64,000 bases of DNA from positions 536,713 through 600,712 of the forward strand of contig NZ_KQ947986.1 in assembly GCF_001513975.1 (NCBI RefSeq), given 5' to 3'. The notes under the pieces are model-generated. The model worked only from the letters and a program-made list of their open reading frames with translations, ran no database searches and was not told the DNA's origin. This stretch comes from Streptomyces curacoi. Lineage in GTDB: Bacteria; Actinomycetota; Actinomycetes; Streptomycetales; Streptomycetaceae. The translations under genes were made by a program, and so were the position numbers. This document shows positions 34,864 through 43,517 of this stretch, one piece after another. Each line of letters opens with the position of its first letter. Position 1 is the stretch's first letter.

Positions 34864-36075
34864 TCAGACCGCTATCGGGGTGTAGACGGAGTTCTTCTCG
34901 GCGCTCTCCTCCACCGCCGCGAGCACGCGCTGCACCTGCAGCCCGTCGGCGAAGGAGGGGTCGGGGCGGCGGCCCTCGGCGACGGCGTGCACCAGGTCGC
35001 GGGCCTGGTGGACGAAGGTGTGCTCGTAGCCGAGGCCGTGCCCCGGCGGCCACCAGGCGTCCAGGTAGGGGTGGTCGGGTTCGGTGACGAGGATGCGGCG
35101 GAAGCCGGCCTCCGCGCCGGGTGCCGTGCCGTCGTGGAAGGACAGTTCGTTGAGGCGCTCCAGGTCGAAGGCCAGCGAGCCGCGCTCGCCGTTGAGCTCG
35201 ATGCGCAGGGCGTTCTTGCGGCCGGTGGCGTAGCGGGTGGCCTCGAAGGAGGCGAGGGCGCCGGAGGGGAAGCGGGCCGTGAACAGAGCGGCATCGTCGA
35301 CGGTGACCTGCCCGGTGCCGGCGGCCGAGACGGCGGACAGCCCGCTCGTTGCGCCGGTGGGCAGGGGCCGCCGGCGTACGAAGGTTTCCGTCAGCGCGGA
35401 GACGCCCGCCAGCCGCTCCCCCGTCAGGTACTGCGCCAGGTCGATGATGTGGGCGCCCAGGTCGCCGAGCGAGCCCGAGCCTGCCTGCTCCTTGCGCAGC
35501 CGCCAGGTCAGCGGGAAGCCGGGGTCGACCAGCCAGTCCTGGAGGTACGTCACGCGCACGTGCCGCAGGGCGCCCAGGCGGCCCTCGGCGACCATCCGGC
35601 GGGCCAGGGCGGTGGCCGGCACCCGGCGGTAGTTGAAGCCGACCATCGCCACCTGGCCCCGCGTGTACGCCTCTTCGGCCGCCCGCGCCATCGACGTGGC
35701 CTCCTCGACGGTGTTGGCGAGCGGCTTCTCGCACAGGACGTGCTTGCCCGCGGCCAGGGCGGCGAGGGCGATCTCGGCGTGGCTGTCGCCGGGGGTGCAG
35801 ATGTCGACGAGGTCGACGTCGTCCCGTTCGACGAGGGCACGCCAGTCGGTCTCGGTGGCTGCCCAGCCGTGGCGGTCGGCCGCCGCCCGGACGGCGTCGG
35901 CGTCGCGGCCGCAGATCACGGCCTGCACGGGGTTCAGCGGCAGGTCGAAGACGCGGCCCGCGGTGCGCCAGCCCTGGGAGTGGGCGGCGCCCATGAAGGC
36001 GTAGCCCACCATCCCCACACGCAGGGGTGGCTTGCCTGCCTCGGTCCCCTCTGGCTGCTGCTGCGGCTGTCCCAT
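34864..36075 (-). CDS. Gfo/Idh/MocA-family NAD(P)-dependent dehydrogenase
   Basis: A 403-residue oxidoreductase. The Rossmann fold starts at [37 protein letters not shown] and the conserved catalytic CEKPLA follow, and the C-terminal domain has [15 protein letters not shown] and [12 protein letters not shown], where the HxxD histidine sits. ATG 36075 has AGGAGG 9 bases upstream; the GTG at 36111 is less likely. It oxidises or reduces a sugar or cyclitol, often at C3. It is the third-last enzyme of the ABC-importer operon, so its substrate is probably the imported sugar. Confidence 0.9.
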   Translation of the reverse strand: MGQPQQQPEGTEAGKPPLRVGMVGYAFMGAAHSQGWRTAGRVFDLPLNPVQAVICGRDADAVRAAADRHGWAATETDWRALVERDDVDLVDICTPGDSHAEIALAALAAGKHVLCEKPLANTVEEATSMARAAEEAYTRGQVAMVGFNYRRVPATALARRMVAEGRLGALRHVRVTYLQDWLVDPGFPLTWRLRKEQAGSGSLGDLGAHIIDLAQYLTGERLAGVSALTETFVRRRPLPTGATSGLSAVSAAGTGQVTVDDAALFTARFPSGALASFEATRYATGRKNALRIELNGERGSLAFDLERLNELSFHDGTAPGAEAGFRRILVTEPDHPYLDAWWPPGHGLGYEHTFVHQARDLVHAVAEGRRPDPSFADGLQVQRVLAAVEESAEKNSVYTPIAV

Positions 36076-36130
36076 ACGGGTGTCCTCCTCGTCCTGGTCG
36101 GGGTGGCGCACGTGGGGGGTGCGGGCGGAA

Positions 36131-37168
36131 TCACTTGAAGCCGGTGGGCATGTACTGGTCGACGTTGGTCTTGTCGACGACGGCCGAGTAGAGCGTGATC
36201 GACGCGGGGATCTCGAACTCGGCCATGCCGCCGATACCCTTGCCCTGGCCGAGGGCGCGGGCGAGGTCGATCGCGGAGGCGGCCATGGTCGGCGGGTACA
36301 GCACCGTCGCCTTCAGCACGCCGTCGTCCTGCTTGATGGCCTGGAAGGCGGACAGGGCGCCCGCGCCGCCGACCATCAGGAAGTCGTCGCGCCCGGCCTG
36401 CTCGATGGCGCGCAGGGCGCCCACGCCCTGGTCGTCGTCGTGGTTCCACAGCGCGTCGAACTTCGACTGGGCCTGGAGCAGCTGGGCCATCTTGGCCTGC
36501 CCGGACTCGACCGTGAACTCGGCCGCCTGGCGGGCCACCTTCTTGATGTTGGGGTAGTTCTTCAGGGCGTCGTCGAAGCCCTGGGTGCGCTGCTTGGTCA
36601 GCTCCAGGTTGTCCAGGCCGGCCAGTTCGATGACGCGGGCGTTCGACTTCCCCTTGAGCTTCTCGCCGATGTAGTGGCCGGCGTTGAGGCCCATGCCGTA
36701 GTTGTCGCCGCCGATCCAGCAGCGGTACGCCTGCGGGGTGTTGAAGATCCGGTCGAGGTTGACGACCGGGATCCCGGCCCGCATGGCCTTCAGCCCGACC
36801 TGGGTGAGCGCCTTGCCGTCGGCGGGCAGTACGACCAGCACGTCGACCTTCTTGTTGATGAGGGTCTCTATCTGGCCGATCTGCTGGGCGGTGTCGTTGG
36901 AGCCCTCGGTGATCTCCAGGGTGACGTCGGAGTACTTCTCGGCGCGGCTCTTGGCGTTGTCGTTGATGGCGTTCAGCCATCCGTGGTCGGCCTGCGGTCC
37001 GGCGAAGCCGATGGTGACCTGCTTGCCGGGCTTGTCGTCGGCGGCCGGCTGGTCGTTCGCGGCCGGTTCGTCCTTGGACTCGTTGCTCGTGCAACCCGTG
37101 AGGAGGGCGCCCGCACCTATGGCGGCGGTGCCGAAGAGCAGCCCTCTGCGACTGGTGAGCTCTGACAT
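36131..37168 (-). CDS. Ribose-type sugar-binding lipoprotein of an ABC importer
   Basis: A 345-residue periplasmic-binding-protein-like I lipoprotein. The signal combines a twin-arginine motif (TSRRGLLFG) with a lipobox LLTGC (Cys26). The mature part shows the family strands QVTIGFAGPQADHGWLNAIN, VDVLVVLPADGKAL, IPVVNLDRIF and DALWNHDDDQGVGALRAIEQ. ATG 37168 has AAAGGG upstream. It lies downstream of its permease and ATPase genes, in the order A-C-B as in many Streptomyces ribose/xylose-type operons. The sugar is unknown, perhaps the disaccharide or keto-sugar handled by the neighbouring enzymes. Confidence 0.92.
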   Translation of the reverse strand: MSELTSRRGLLFGTAAIGAGALLTGCTSNESKDEPAANDQPAADDKPGKQVTIGFAGPQADHGWLNAINDNAKSRAEKYSDVTLEITEGSNDTAQQIGQIETLINKKVDVLVVLPADGKALTQVGLKAMRAGIPVVNLDRIFNTPQAYRCWIGGDNYGMGLNAGHYIGEKLKGKSNARVIELAGLDNLELTKQRTQGFDDALKNYPNIKKVARQAAEFTVESGQAKMAQLLQAQSKFDALWNHDDDQGVGALRAIEQAGRDDFLMVGGAGALSAFQAIKQDDGVLKATVLYPPTMAASAIDLARALGQGKGIGGMAEFEIPASITLYSAVVDKTNVDQYMPTGFK

Positions 37169-37218
37169 GGCGGTGAACCCTTTCCTCAGGTCTTGCCGAG
37201 CGGGGAGCGACACGGCTC

Positions 37219-38238
37219 TCAGGTCGTGCTCGCGGTACGGCGCTGGACCAGCACGGCGGCGACGATGATCGCGCCCTTGGCGATCTGCTGGACGTCGCTC
37301 TGCAGGTTGTTCAGGGCGAAGATGTTGGTGATCGTGGTGAAGACCAGGACGCCGAGCACCGAGCCGGTGATGGTGCCGCGGCCCCCGCTGAGCAGCGTGC
37401 CGCCGATGATCGCGGCGGCGATGGCGTCGAGTTCGTAGAGGTTGCCGTTGGTGTTCTGGCCGGAGCCGGACAGCACGATCAGCAGGAAGGCGGCGATGCC
37501 GCAGCACAGCCCGGACAGCAGGTAGAGGTAGAGCCGCTGGCGGCGGACGTCGATGCCGGCGAGCCGGGCCGCCTCCGCGTTGCCGCCGACGGCGACCGTG
37601 CGCCGCCCGAAGGTGGTGCGGTTCAGGATCAGCCAGCCGATGATCGTCACGACCGCGAACACCATGACCAGCGGCGGGATGCCGAGCACGTACGCGTCGC
37701 GCTCGCCGAGGTCCAGCACGGAGGGCACGGTGACGATCTGCGTCTTGCCGTCCGTGATCTGCAGGGCCAGTCCGCGCGCCGAGGCGAGCATGGCGAGCGT
37801 GGCGATGAAGGGGACCATCGCGCCGTACGCGATGAGCATCCCGTTGACCAGGCCGCATCCCACGCCGACGATCACCGCCGTGAAGAGGATGCCGCCGAAG
37901 CCGTACTCCTGGGTGGCGACGGTCGTCGCCCACACCGAGGCGAGCGCGACGATTGCGCCGACGGACAGGTCGATGCCGCCGGAGGTGATGACGAAGGTCA
38001 TGCCGACGGTGACGACGCCGATCACGGACGCCTGGGTGAGGACGAGTTGGAGGTTGCGGGTGTCCAGGAACTCGTCCGGCTTGGTGATGCCGCCGATGAG
38101 GATCAGTACGGCGAGGACGCCGAGCAGGGAGAGGGTGCGCACGTCGGCGCGGGCCATCAGGCCGCGCCAGGCGGGCGGTTCGCCGGCCGACGGCACCTTG
38201 CCGGTGCTGTCCCGGGGCGGGGAGGCGTGCTGCGTCAT
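37219..38238 (-). CDS. RbsC-type sugar ABC transporter permease
   Basis: A 339-residue membrane protein with about 8-10 segments and the RbsC/XylH signatures SGGIDLSVGAIVALASVW (about 115-132), GNAEAARLAGIDV, and the late GGTLLSGGRGTITGSVLG. ATG 38238 overlaps the ATPase stop (ATGA), showing translational coupling. With the ATPase and the binding lipoprotein it makes one importer. Confidence 0.93.
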   Translation of the reverse strand: MTQHASPPRDSTGKVPSAGEPPAWRGLMARADVRTLSLLGVLAVLILIGGITKPDEFLDTRNLQLVLTQASVIGVVTVGMTFVITSGGIDLSVGAIVALASVWATTVATQEYGFGGILFTAVIVGVGCGLVNGMLIAYGAMVPFIATLAMLASARGLALQITDGKTQIVTVPSVLDLGERDAYVLGIPPLVMVFAVVTIIGWLILNRTTFGRRTVAVGGNAEAARLAGIDVRRQRLYLYLLSGLCCGIAAFLLIVLSGSGQNTNGNLYELDAIAAAIIGGTLLSGGRGTITGSVLGVLVFTTITNIFALNNLQSDVQQIAKGAIIVAAVLVQRRTASTT

Positions 38239-39755
38239 GACGCCGGGCTTCCTTCCATGACGAGGTCGAGGACACGGTGTTCGTCGAGTTCACGGGTCGG
38301 GGCGGTGTGGACGACGCGGCCTTCGCGGAGCACCAGCACGCGGTCGGCGAGGCCGAGCACTTCGGGGACCTCGCTGGAGACCAGCAGTACGGCGAGGCCT
38401 TCGTCCGCCAACCGCCGGACCACCGCGTACAGTTCGGCGCGGGCGCCCACGTCGACGCCGCGGGTGGGTTCGTCGAGCAGCAGGACGCGGCAGCCGCGCA
38501 GCAGCCAGCGGGCCAGGACGGCCTTCTGCTGGTTGCCGCCGGAGAGGGTGCGCACCGGCACGGACGGGTTGTCGGGCCGCAGCGACAGCTCGCGGGTCGC
38601 GGCCCGTGCGGCCCTCAGCTCGGCGGTCCGGTCGATCCAACCTCCGCGTGAGAAGCGGGACATGGACGACACCGACACATTGCGGGTGACGGACTCCAGC
38701 ATCAGCAGCGCCTGCGCCTTGCGTTCCTCGGGGGCGAGCCCGAGCCCGGCGCGGACGGCGGCGCGTACGCTGCCGGGCCGCAACGCCTGCCCGTCCACGA
38801 GGACTTGACCGGCGGTCGGCTTGCGTGCGCCGTAGACCGTCTCCAGGATCTCGGAGCGCCCCGAGCCGACGAGTCCCGCGAGCCCGACGATCTCGCCGGG
38901 CCGCACGGTCAGGTCGAGGGGCTCGAACTCCCCCTCCCGGGCGAGACCGCGGACCTCCAGCAGCGGCTTCCCGGCCGTCACGTCCCTGGTCGGCCGCTCG
39001 GGGAAGACGTACTCGACATTGCGGCCGGTCATCAGCGCCACGACCTCACGCGTCGGTGTCGTCTTCGCCGGAAGCCCGCCCGCCACGGCCCGCCCGTCCT
39101 TCAGCACGGTCACCCGGTCGCCGATGCGGCGGATCTCCTCCAGCCGGTGCGAGATGTAGACGACGGCGACACCGTCGGCGGTGAGGTCGCCGACGATCCG
39201 GAACAGGTTGTCGACCTCGTCCGGGTCGAGGGCGGCGGACGGCTCGTCCATGACGATCAGCCGTACGTCGTGGGAGAGCGCCCGCGCCATCGACACGATC
39301 TGCTGCTGGGCCGCCGACAACTCCCCCACCAGGCGCGCCGGATCGATCTCCGGATGTCCGAGTCGCTTGAGCAGCCGTGCCGTTGACGCGCGCGCGGCTT
39401 TTCCGCGTACGACGAACCCGGCGGCCGTGGGTTCATGGCCGAGGTGGACGTTCTCGGCCACCGACAGGTGCTCGACGAGGTCGAGTTCCTGGTAGATGGT
39501 GGCGATGCCGAGGCGCATGGCGGCGATGGGCGAGCGGAGCGTGACGGCCTCGCCGCGCCAGTGGATGGTGCCGGTGTCGGGCTGGTGGGCGCCGGCCAGG
39601 ACCTTGATGAGGGTGGACTTGCCGGCGCCGTTCTGGCCGAGCAGACAGTGCACCTCCCCGGCCTGGACGTCGAGGTCGACACCGTCGAGGGCGCGGACTC
39701 CGGGGAACGACTTGGTGATGCCGGACATGGTGAGCAGCGGTGGTTCTGAAGCCAT
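38235..39755 (-). CDS. RbsA-type sugar ABC transporter ATP-binding protein (two nucleotide-binding domains)
   Basis: A 506-residue tandem ATPase. The first domain has Walker A GQNGAGKST (40-48), the signature-like LSAAQQQIVSMARAL and Walker B RLIVMDEPSAALD. The second has a degenerate Walker A GLAGLVGSGRSE, the signature LSGGNQQKAVLARWL and Walker B VLLLDEPTRGVDVGARAELY. The pattern of a weakened first signature and weakened second Walker A is normal for this family. ATG 39755 fits. It is the first gene after the ROK regulator, separated by a 202-base repeat-rich gap that should hold the operon promoter. Confidence 0.93.
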   Translation of the reverse strand: MASEPPLLTMSGITKSFPGVRALDGVDLDVQAGEVHCLLGQNGAGKSTLIKVLAGAHQPDTGTIHWRGEAVTLRSPIAAMRLGIATIYQELDLVEHLSVAENVHLGHEPTAAGFVVRGKAARASTARLLKRLGHPEIDPARLVGELSAAQQQIVSMARALSHDVRLIVMDEPSAALDPDEVDNLFRIVGDLTADGVAVVYISHRLEEIRRIGDRVTVLKDGRAVAGGLPAKTTPTREVVALMTGRNVEYVFPERPTRDVTAGKPLLEVRGLAREGEFEPLDLTVRPGEIVGLAGLVGSGRSEILETVYGARKPTAGQVLVDGQALRPGSVRAAVRAGLGLAPEERKAQALLMLESVTRNVSVSSMSRFSRGGWIDRTAELRAARAATRELSLRPDNPSVPVRTLSGGNQQKAVLARWLLRGCRVLLLDEPTRGVDVGARAELYAVVRRLADEGLAVLLVSSEVPEVLGLADRVLVLREGRVVHTAPTRELDEHRVLDLVMEGSPAS

Positions 39756-39813
39756 GAGGTCCCCTTGGCGGGCGTGCGGGCCGGGTTCAGGGCGCTGTCG
39801 GGCAGGCGTGATC

Positions 39814-39923
39814 AGGGCAGGGCTGAGCAGGACGGGGCTGGTGCTGGGCTGAGCAGGGCGGGGCTGGGCTGAGCAGGGCTGAGCAGGGCAGGGCAGGGCA
39901 GGGCAGGGCTGGGCTGAGCAGGG
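39814..39923. repeat. Low-complexity GGGCA/GCTGAGCAGGG repeats
   Basis: The gap between the ROK gene and the ABC ATPase gene holds about five near-copies of GGCTGAGCAGG interspersed with runs of GGGCA. It looks like slippage-generated sequence and lies where the importer operon promoter or leader would be. Confidence 0.75.
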
Positions 39924-39957
39924 TGCCGTGCTGGTGCGGCCGTACTGAGGTGCGTGC

Positions 39958-41148
39958 TTACGCGGGTGAGAACAGGTGGTCGCTGATGAGCCGGGCCGCG
40001 CCGATGACTCCGGCGGTGGGGCCCAACTCCCCCAGCACGATGGGCAGGTTGCCGGTCGCGAGGGGCAGTGACTGGCGGTAGACCTGGGTGCGGATCGCGG
40101 CGAGCAGGGTGTGGCCGAGGCCGGTCACCCCACCGCCGATCACCACCAGGCCGGGGTTGAAGAAGCTGACGAGTCCGGCGATGACCTGGCCGACGCGGTT
40201 GCCGCCCTCGCGGATCAGGTCGAGGGCGGTGGCGTCGCCCGCGGCAGCGGCGGCGGCGACGTCGACGGCGGTGAGGGTGCCGCCCGCCTCCAGCCGGGTG
40301 GCCAGTTCGGCGGAGAGCCCCTGCTGGGCCGCCTCCACGGCGTCCCGGGCGAGGGCCGCCCCGCTGAAGTGGGCCTCCAGACACCCCCGGTTGCCGCAGG
40401 CGCAGGGGCGGCCGTCGGGCACGGCCTGGATGTGCCCGATGTCGCCCGCGCTGCCCGTGACCCCGCGGTGGACGTCACCGCCGGCGACGATCCCGCAGCC
40501 GATGCCGGTGCCGATCTTGACGCAGAGAAAGTCGCCCACGGAGCGCGCCACGCCCGCGTGCTGCTCCCCCATCGCCATGAGGTTCACGTCGTTGTCGACC
40601 ATGACCGGGCAGCCGAGTTCCTGGCTGAGCGCCTCCCTGACCGGGAAGCCGTCCCAGCCCGGCATGATCGGCGGAGCCACCGGCACGCCCTCGGGGAAGC
40701 GGACCGGGCCCGGGACGCCGATACCGGCGCCGTCGTACCCCTCCGCGAGCCCGGAGGCCCTCAACTTGGCGGCCATGGACAGGACTTGCTCGAAGACCGC
40801 GACCGGGCCCTCGCGCACGTCCATGGGCTGGTTGAGGTGCCCGAGGATCTCCAGTTCGGCGTTGGTGACGGCGACGTCGACCGAGGTCGCGCCGATGTCG
40901 ACGCCGAGGAAGCGCAGTTCCGGGTTGAGCCGGATGTTGTGGGAGCGCCGGCCGCCGCGCGAGGCGGCGAGTCCGTCGGCCACGACCAGGCCCGTCTCCA
41001 GCAGCCGGTCCACCTCCACGGCCAGCTTGGACCGCGAGAGGTCGATCTGATCGCCCAGCTGGGCGCGGGAGTTGGGCCCGCCGTCGCGCAACAGCTTGAG
41101 CAGCCGGGCCTGATGGGCGTTCGCGGGTCGTGCCGTCATGCGTCTCAC
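39958..41148 (-). CDS. ROK-family transcriptional repressor
   Basis: About 396 residues. An N-terminal MarR-like winged helix (QARLLKLLRDGGPNSRAQLG through LLETGLVV) precedes a ROK sugar-kinase-like domain with FLGVDIGATSVDVAV, GIGVPGPV, DNDVNLMAMGE and the zinc-binding CACGNRGCLEAH motif. GTG 41148 is chosen because GGAGG lies 5 bases upstream; ATG 41139 is also possible and closer to the usual family start MTARPANAHQ. It lies upstream of and parallel to the sugar importer operon, the usual position for a ROK repressor that releases DNA when it binds the imported sugar. Confidence 0.92.
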   Translation of the reverse strand: MRRMTARPANAHQARLLKLLRDGGPNSRAQLGDQIDLSRSKLAVEVDRLLETGLVVADGLAASRGGRRSHNIRLNPELRFLGVDIGATSVDVAVTNAELEILGHLNQPMDVREGPVAVFEQVLSMAAKLRASGLAEGYDGAGIGVPGPVRFPEGVPVAPPIMPGWDGFPVREALSQELGCPVMVDNDVNLMAMGEQHAGVARSVGDFLCVKIGTGIGCGIVAGGDVHRGVTGSAGDIGHIQAVPDGRPCACGNRGCLEAHFSGAALARDAVEAAQQGLSAELATRLEAGGTLTAVDVAAAAAAGDATALDLIREGGNRVGQVIAGLVSFFNPGLVVIGGGVTGLGHTLLAAIRTQVYRQSLPLATGNLPIVLGELGPTAGVIGAARLISDHLFSPA

Positions 41149-41437
41149 GAGCCCCTCCCCACCTCGATCGGCCTGTGCGCGCCGGTTTTCGGCCACATCC
41201 GTGGCTTGCTTTCGAGGGGAACGTAGCAGCGGGCGCCGGGACTGGGAAGAAGTCGCGCACAGATTGCCGTCAACTTTCTCCACTGACAGGACAAAGACCG
41301 GCGGAGAGGTCACCCCCTGAACCGCACGACCCGAACTCCCCGCCGGTCAGGCCCCGTTCATCGTCGTACAGACCGATATGCACGCCGACGACGGGCGTGC
41401 GGCAGGTCAGAACGACCCGGACGCAGGCGGCGTCGGA

Positions 41438-42115
41438 CTATGACCGCGGCCGTTCGTGATAGGAGCGCCGGGTGTGCTCGGTGTGTTCGCGCATGAGCTG
41501 GGTGGCGCGATGTTCGTCGCGGTCCGTGATGGCGGCGATCAGCTCCCGGTGCTCGATCCAGGACTGCCGGCCGCGCTGCCGGGCGACCGGTGTGTAGTAC
41601 CAGCGCACGCGGCGGTCGACCTGGGCGGCCAGTTCGGCCAGGACGGCGTTGCCGGCCAGTTCCATGATCTTGGCGTGGAAGCGGGCGTTCATCGCGACGG
41701 CCCCGTCCACGTCGTCGGCGGCGACGGCCTTCTCGCCCTCCTCACACAGCTCCTGGAGGACCTTGATGCCGGCGGCGTCCGCGTTGGCCGCGGCGAGCCG
41801 GGCCGCCTCCGCCTCCAGCAGCGTGCGGACCGTGAGGAGCTGGTCCGCCTCCTCCTCCGTCGGCTCGTGCACGAACGCGCCCTGGGCCGGCCGCAGATCG
41901 ACCCAGCCCTCGGTGTTCAGCCGCTGCAGCGCCTCGCGCACCGGCTGCCGGGACACCCCGAGGTGACCCGCCAGTTCGCTCTCGACCAGGTGCTGGCCGG
42001 GCTGGAGGGCGCGGGTGGTGATGAGTTCGAGCAGCGCCTCGTAGACCCGGTCGCGCAGCGGGCCGGGCCGTTCGAGCTTGGGCACCGCACCCTGCGGCAG
42101 TCCTGTCGACAACAT
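41438..42115 (-). CDS. GntR-family regulator (FadR/VanR subgroup), candidate oxalate/formate regulator
   Basis: A 225-residue regulator. The winged helix occupies about 20-80 (LRDRVYEALLELITTRALQP, SELAGHLGVSRQPVREALQR), and the all-helical FCD effector domain follows with LLEAEAARLAA, NARFHAKIMELAGN and IEHRELIAAI, which include the usual metal/acid-binding Asp/His positions. ATG 42115 has AGGAGGGG 5 bases upstream. The matching motif TTCGTCTACAGTCT lies 78 bases upstream, consistent with autoregulation, and related motifs sit at the oxalyl-CoA and formate-dehydrogenase promoters. FCD regulators usually sense small organic acids, so oxalate, formate or a CoA ester is plausible. Confidence 0.9.
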   Translation of the reverse strand: MLSTGLPQGAVPKLERPGPLRDRVYEALLELITTRALQPGQHLVESELAGHLGVSRQPVREALQRLNTEGWVDLRPAQGAFVHEPTEEEADQLLTVRTLLEAEAARLAAANADAAGIKVLQELCEEGEKAVAADDVDGAVAMNARFHAKIMELAGNAVLAELAAQVDRRVRWYYTPVARQRGRQSWIEHRELIAAITDRDEHRATQLMREHTEHTRRSYHERPRS

Positions 42116-42192
42116 CGGTCCCCTCCTGGGCGCACACCGGGCGACTGCAGGCCGTAGCCGACCGTCACGGAAAGCCAGTATCGATTGTCTTT

Positions 42193-42206
42193 CGTCTACA
42201 GTCTAC
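42193..42206 (+). promoter_or_regulatory. GntR-type operator upstream of the GntR gene
   Basis: TTCGTCTACAGTCT, part of a longer ATTGTCTTTCGTCTACAGTCTAC stretch (shown in full only as positions 42188-42208), matches the motif seen at 12515-12528 and at 44956-44969. It lies between the fabH-like stop and the GntR start, fitting autoregulation. Confidence 0.55.
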
Positions 42207-42294
42207 GGCGCACAAAGGCCAGAGGACCGGGGAGTCGACCTCGTCACACAGGTCGACGCACCGCCGTCACGGCGGGTCACGCCGGTCACGCCGG

Positions 42295-43233
42295 TCAGGG
42301 GCAGCGGACGACCTGCCCCGCGTACGACAGGTTCCCCCCGAACCCGAAGAGCAGCACGGGATCGCCGCTGGAGATCCGCCCCTGTTCCACCAGCTTGGAG
42401 AACGCCAGCGGGATGCTGGCCGCCGAGGTGTTCCCGGACTCGGCGACGTCCCGCGCGACCACGGCGTTGACCGCGCCGATCTTCTCCGCGAGGGGCTCGA
42501 TGATGCGCAGGTTGGCCTGGTGCAGGACGACTCCGGCCAGGTCCTGGGGCGCCAGGCCCGCCCGCTCGCAGGCCTGGCGGGCGATGGCCGGCAGCTGCGT
42601 CGTCGCCCAGCGGTAGACGCTCTGCCCCTCCTGCGCGAACCGCGCGGGCTGCCCCTCGATGCGCACCGCGTGCCCCATCTCGGGCACCGAACCCCACAGC
42701 ACCGGCCCGATGCAGGCCTCCTTGGACGCCTCCACGACGGCAGCGCCGGCTCCGTCCCCGACCAGCACACAGGTCGTACGGTCGCTCCAGTCGGTCACGT
42801 CGGACATCTTGTCGGCGCCGATGACCAGCGCCCGGACCGCGCCGCCCGCCCTGACGGCGTGGTCGGCGGTGGCCAGGGCGTGGGTGAAGCCGGCGCAGAC
42901 GACGTTGAGGTCCATCGCGGCGGGCGAGGGGATGCCGAGGCGGGCCGCGACCCGGGCGGCCATGTTCGGGGAGCGGTCGATGGCGGTGGAGGTGGCGACC
43001 AGGACGAGGTCGATGTCGCCGGGCGCGAGACCGGCCGCCGCGAGCGCCTTGGCGGCGGCGTGCGCGGCCAGTTCGTCGACGGGCTCGTCGGGCCCGGCGA
43101 TGTGGCGCGTACGGATGCCCACCCGGCTCATGATCCACTCGTCACTGGTGTCGACCATGCCCGCCAGGTCCTCGTTGGTGAGCACCTTGGCGGGCTGGTA
43201 GTGGCCGACTGCGGCGATGCGCGAGCCGTTCAT
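42295..43233 (-). CDS. 3-Oxoacyl-ACP synthase III (FabH-like)
   Basis: A 312-residue KAS III protein with an intact catalytic triad: Cys113 (NVVCAGFTHA), His238 (VLHQANLR) and Asn268 (SGNTSAAS). Conserved surroundings include DTSDEWIMSRVGIRTRH and GDGAGAAVVE. ATG 43233 has GAGGGGAT upstream; a longer frame to 43272 is less likely. It stands apart from the fab operon, so it is an accessory paralogue that condenses an acyl-CoA starter with malonyl-ACP, or acts as an acyltransferase-type relative. It lies between the formate transporter and the GntR regulator, all on the minus strand; a link with oxalate metabolism is not obvious. Confidence 0.9.
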   Translation of the reverse strand: MNGSRIAAVGHYQPAKVLTNEDLAGMVDTSDEWIMSRVGIRTRHIAGPDEPVDELAAHAAAKALAAAGLAPGDIDLVLVATSTAIDRSPNMAARVAARLGIPSPAAMDLNVVCAGFTHALATADHAVRAGGAVRALVIGADKMSDVTDWSDRTTCVLVGDGAGAAVVEASKEACIGPVLWGSVPEMGHAVRIEGQPARFAQEGQSVYRWATTQLPAIARQACERAGLAPQDLAGVVLHQANLRIIEPLAEKIGAVNAVVARDVAESGNTSAASIPLAFSKLVEQGRISSGDPVLLFGFGGNLSYAGQVVRCP

Positions 43234-43382
43234 CGATGGTGATCCCCTCGGGCTTCGGGTAGCGGGATTCACCAGTCTGATCAGGTACCCGTGGGTACGA
43301 CGGCATGTGAAGTCACAGGAATCGGGGGCCCGTGTTGTCGGCTTCCATCAGACCCTCGGACGCCCGAACAGTTCTTGAGCGC

Positions 43383-43517
43383 CTACCCGGTGAACAGCTG
43401 CGTCGCCTTCCGTACGAGTTCGTAGAGCCCGTACGCGAGCGGCACCCCCACCCAGACCCAGGCGAAGGCGATCAGCCCCCGCCGGCCGGGCGGAGTGCTA
43501 TTGCTGTCGCTGGACAT
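43383..43517 (-). CDS. MFS transporter small subunit (44 residues)
   Basis: A tiny gene with an excellent AAGGAGG 8 bases before ATG 43517. The 44-residue product has a charged Ser/Pro-rich head, one membrane helix (GLIAFAWVWVGVPLAYGLYE, about 14-33) and a basic tail. It overlaps the end of the OFA-family transporter by 20 bases, so the two are coupled. Small single-helix partners of this kind accompany OFA-type MFS proteins in Streptomyces and other bacteria, where they may stabilise or gate the carrier. It is too short for routine ORF calling. Confidence 0.85.
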   Translation of the reverse strand: MSSDSNSTPPGRRGLIAFAWVWVGVPLAYGLYELVRKATQLFTG

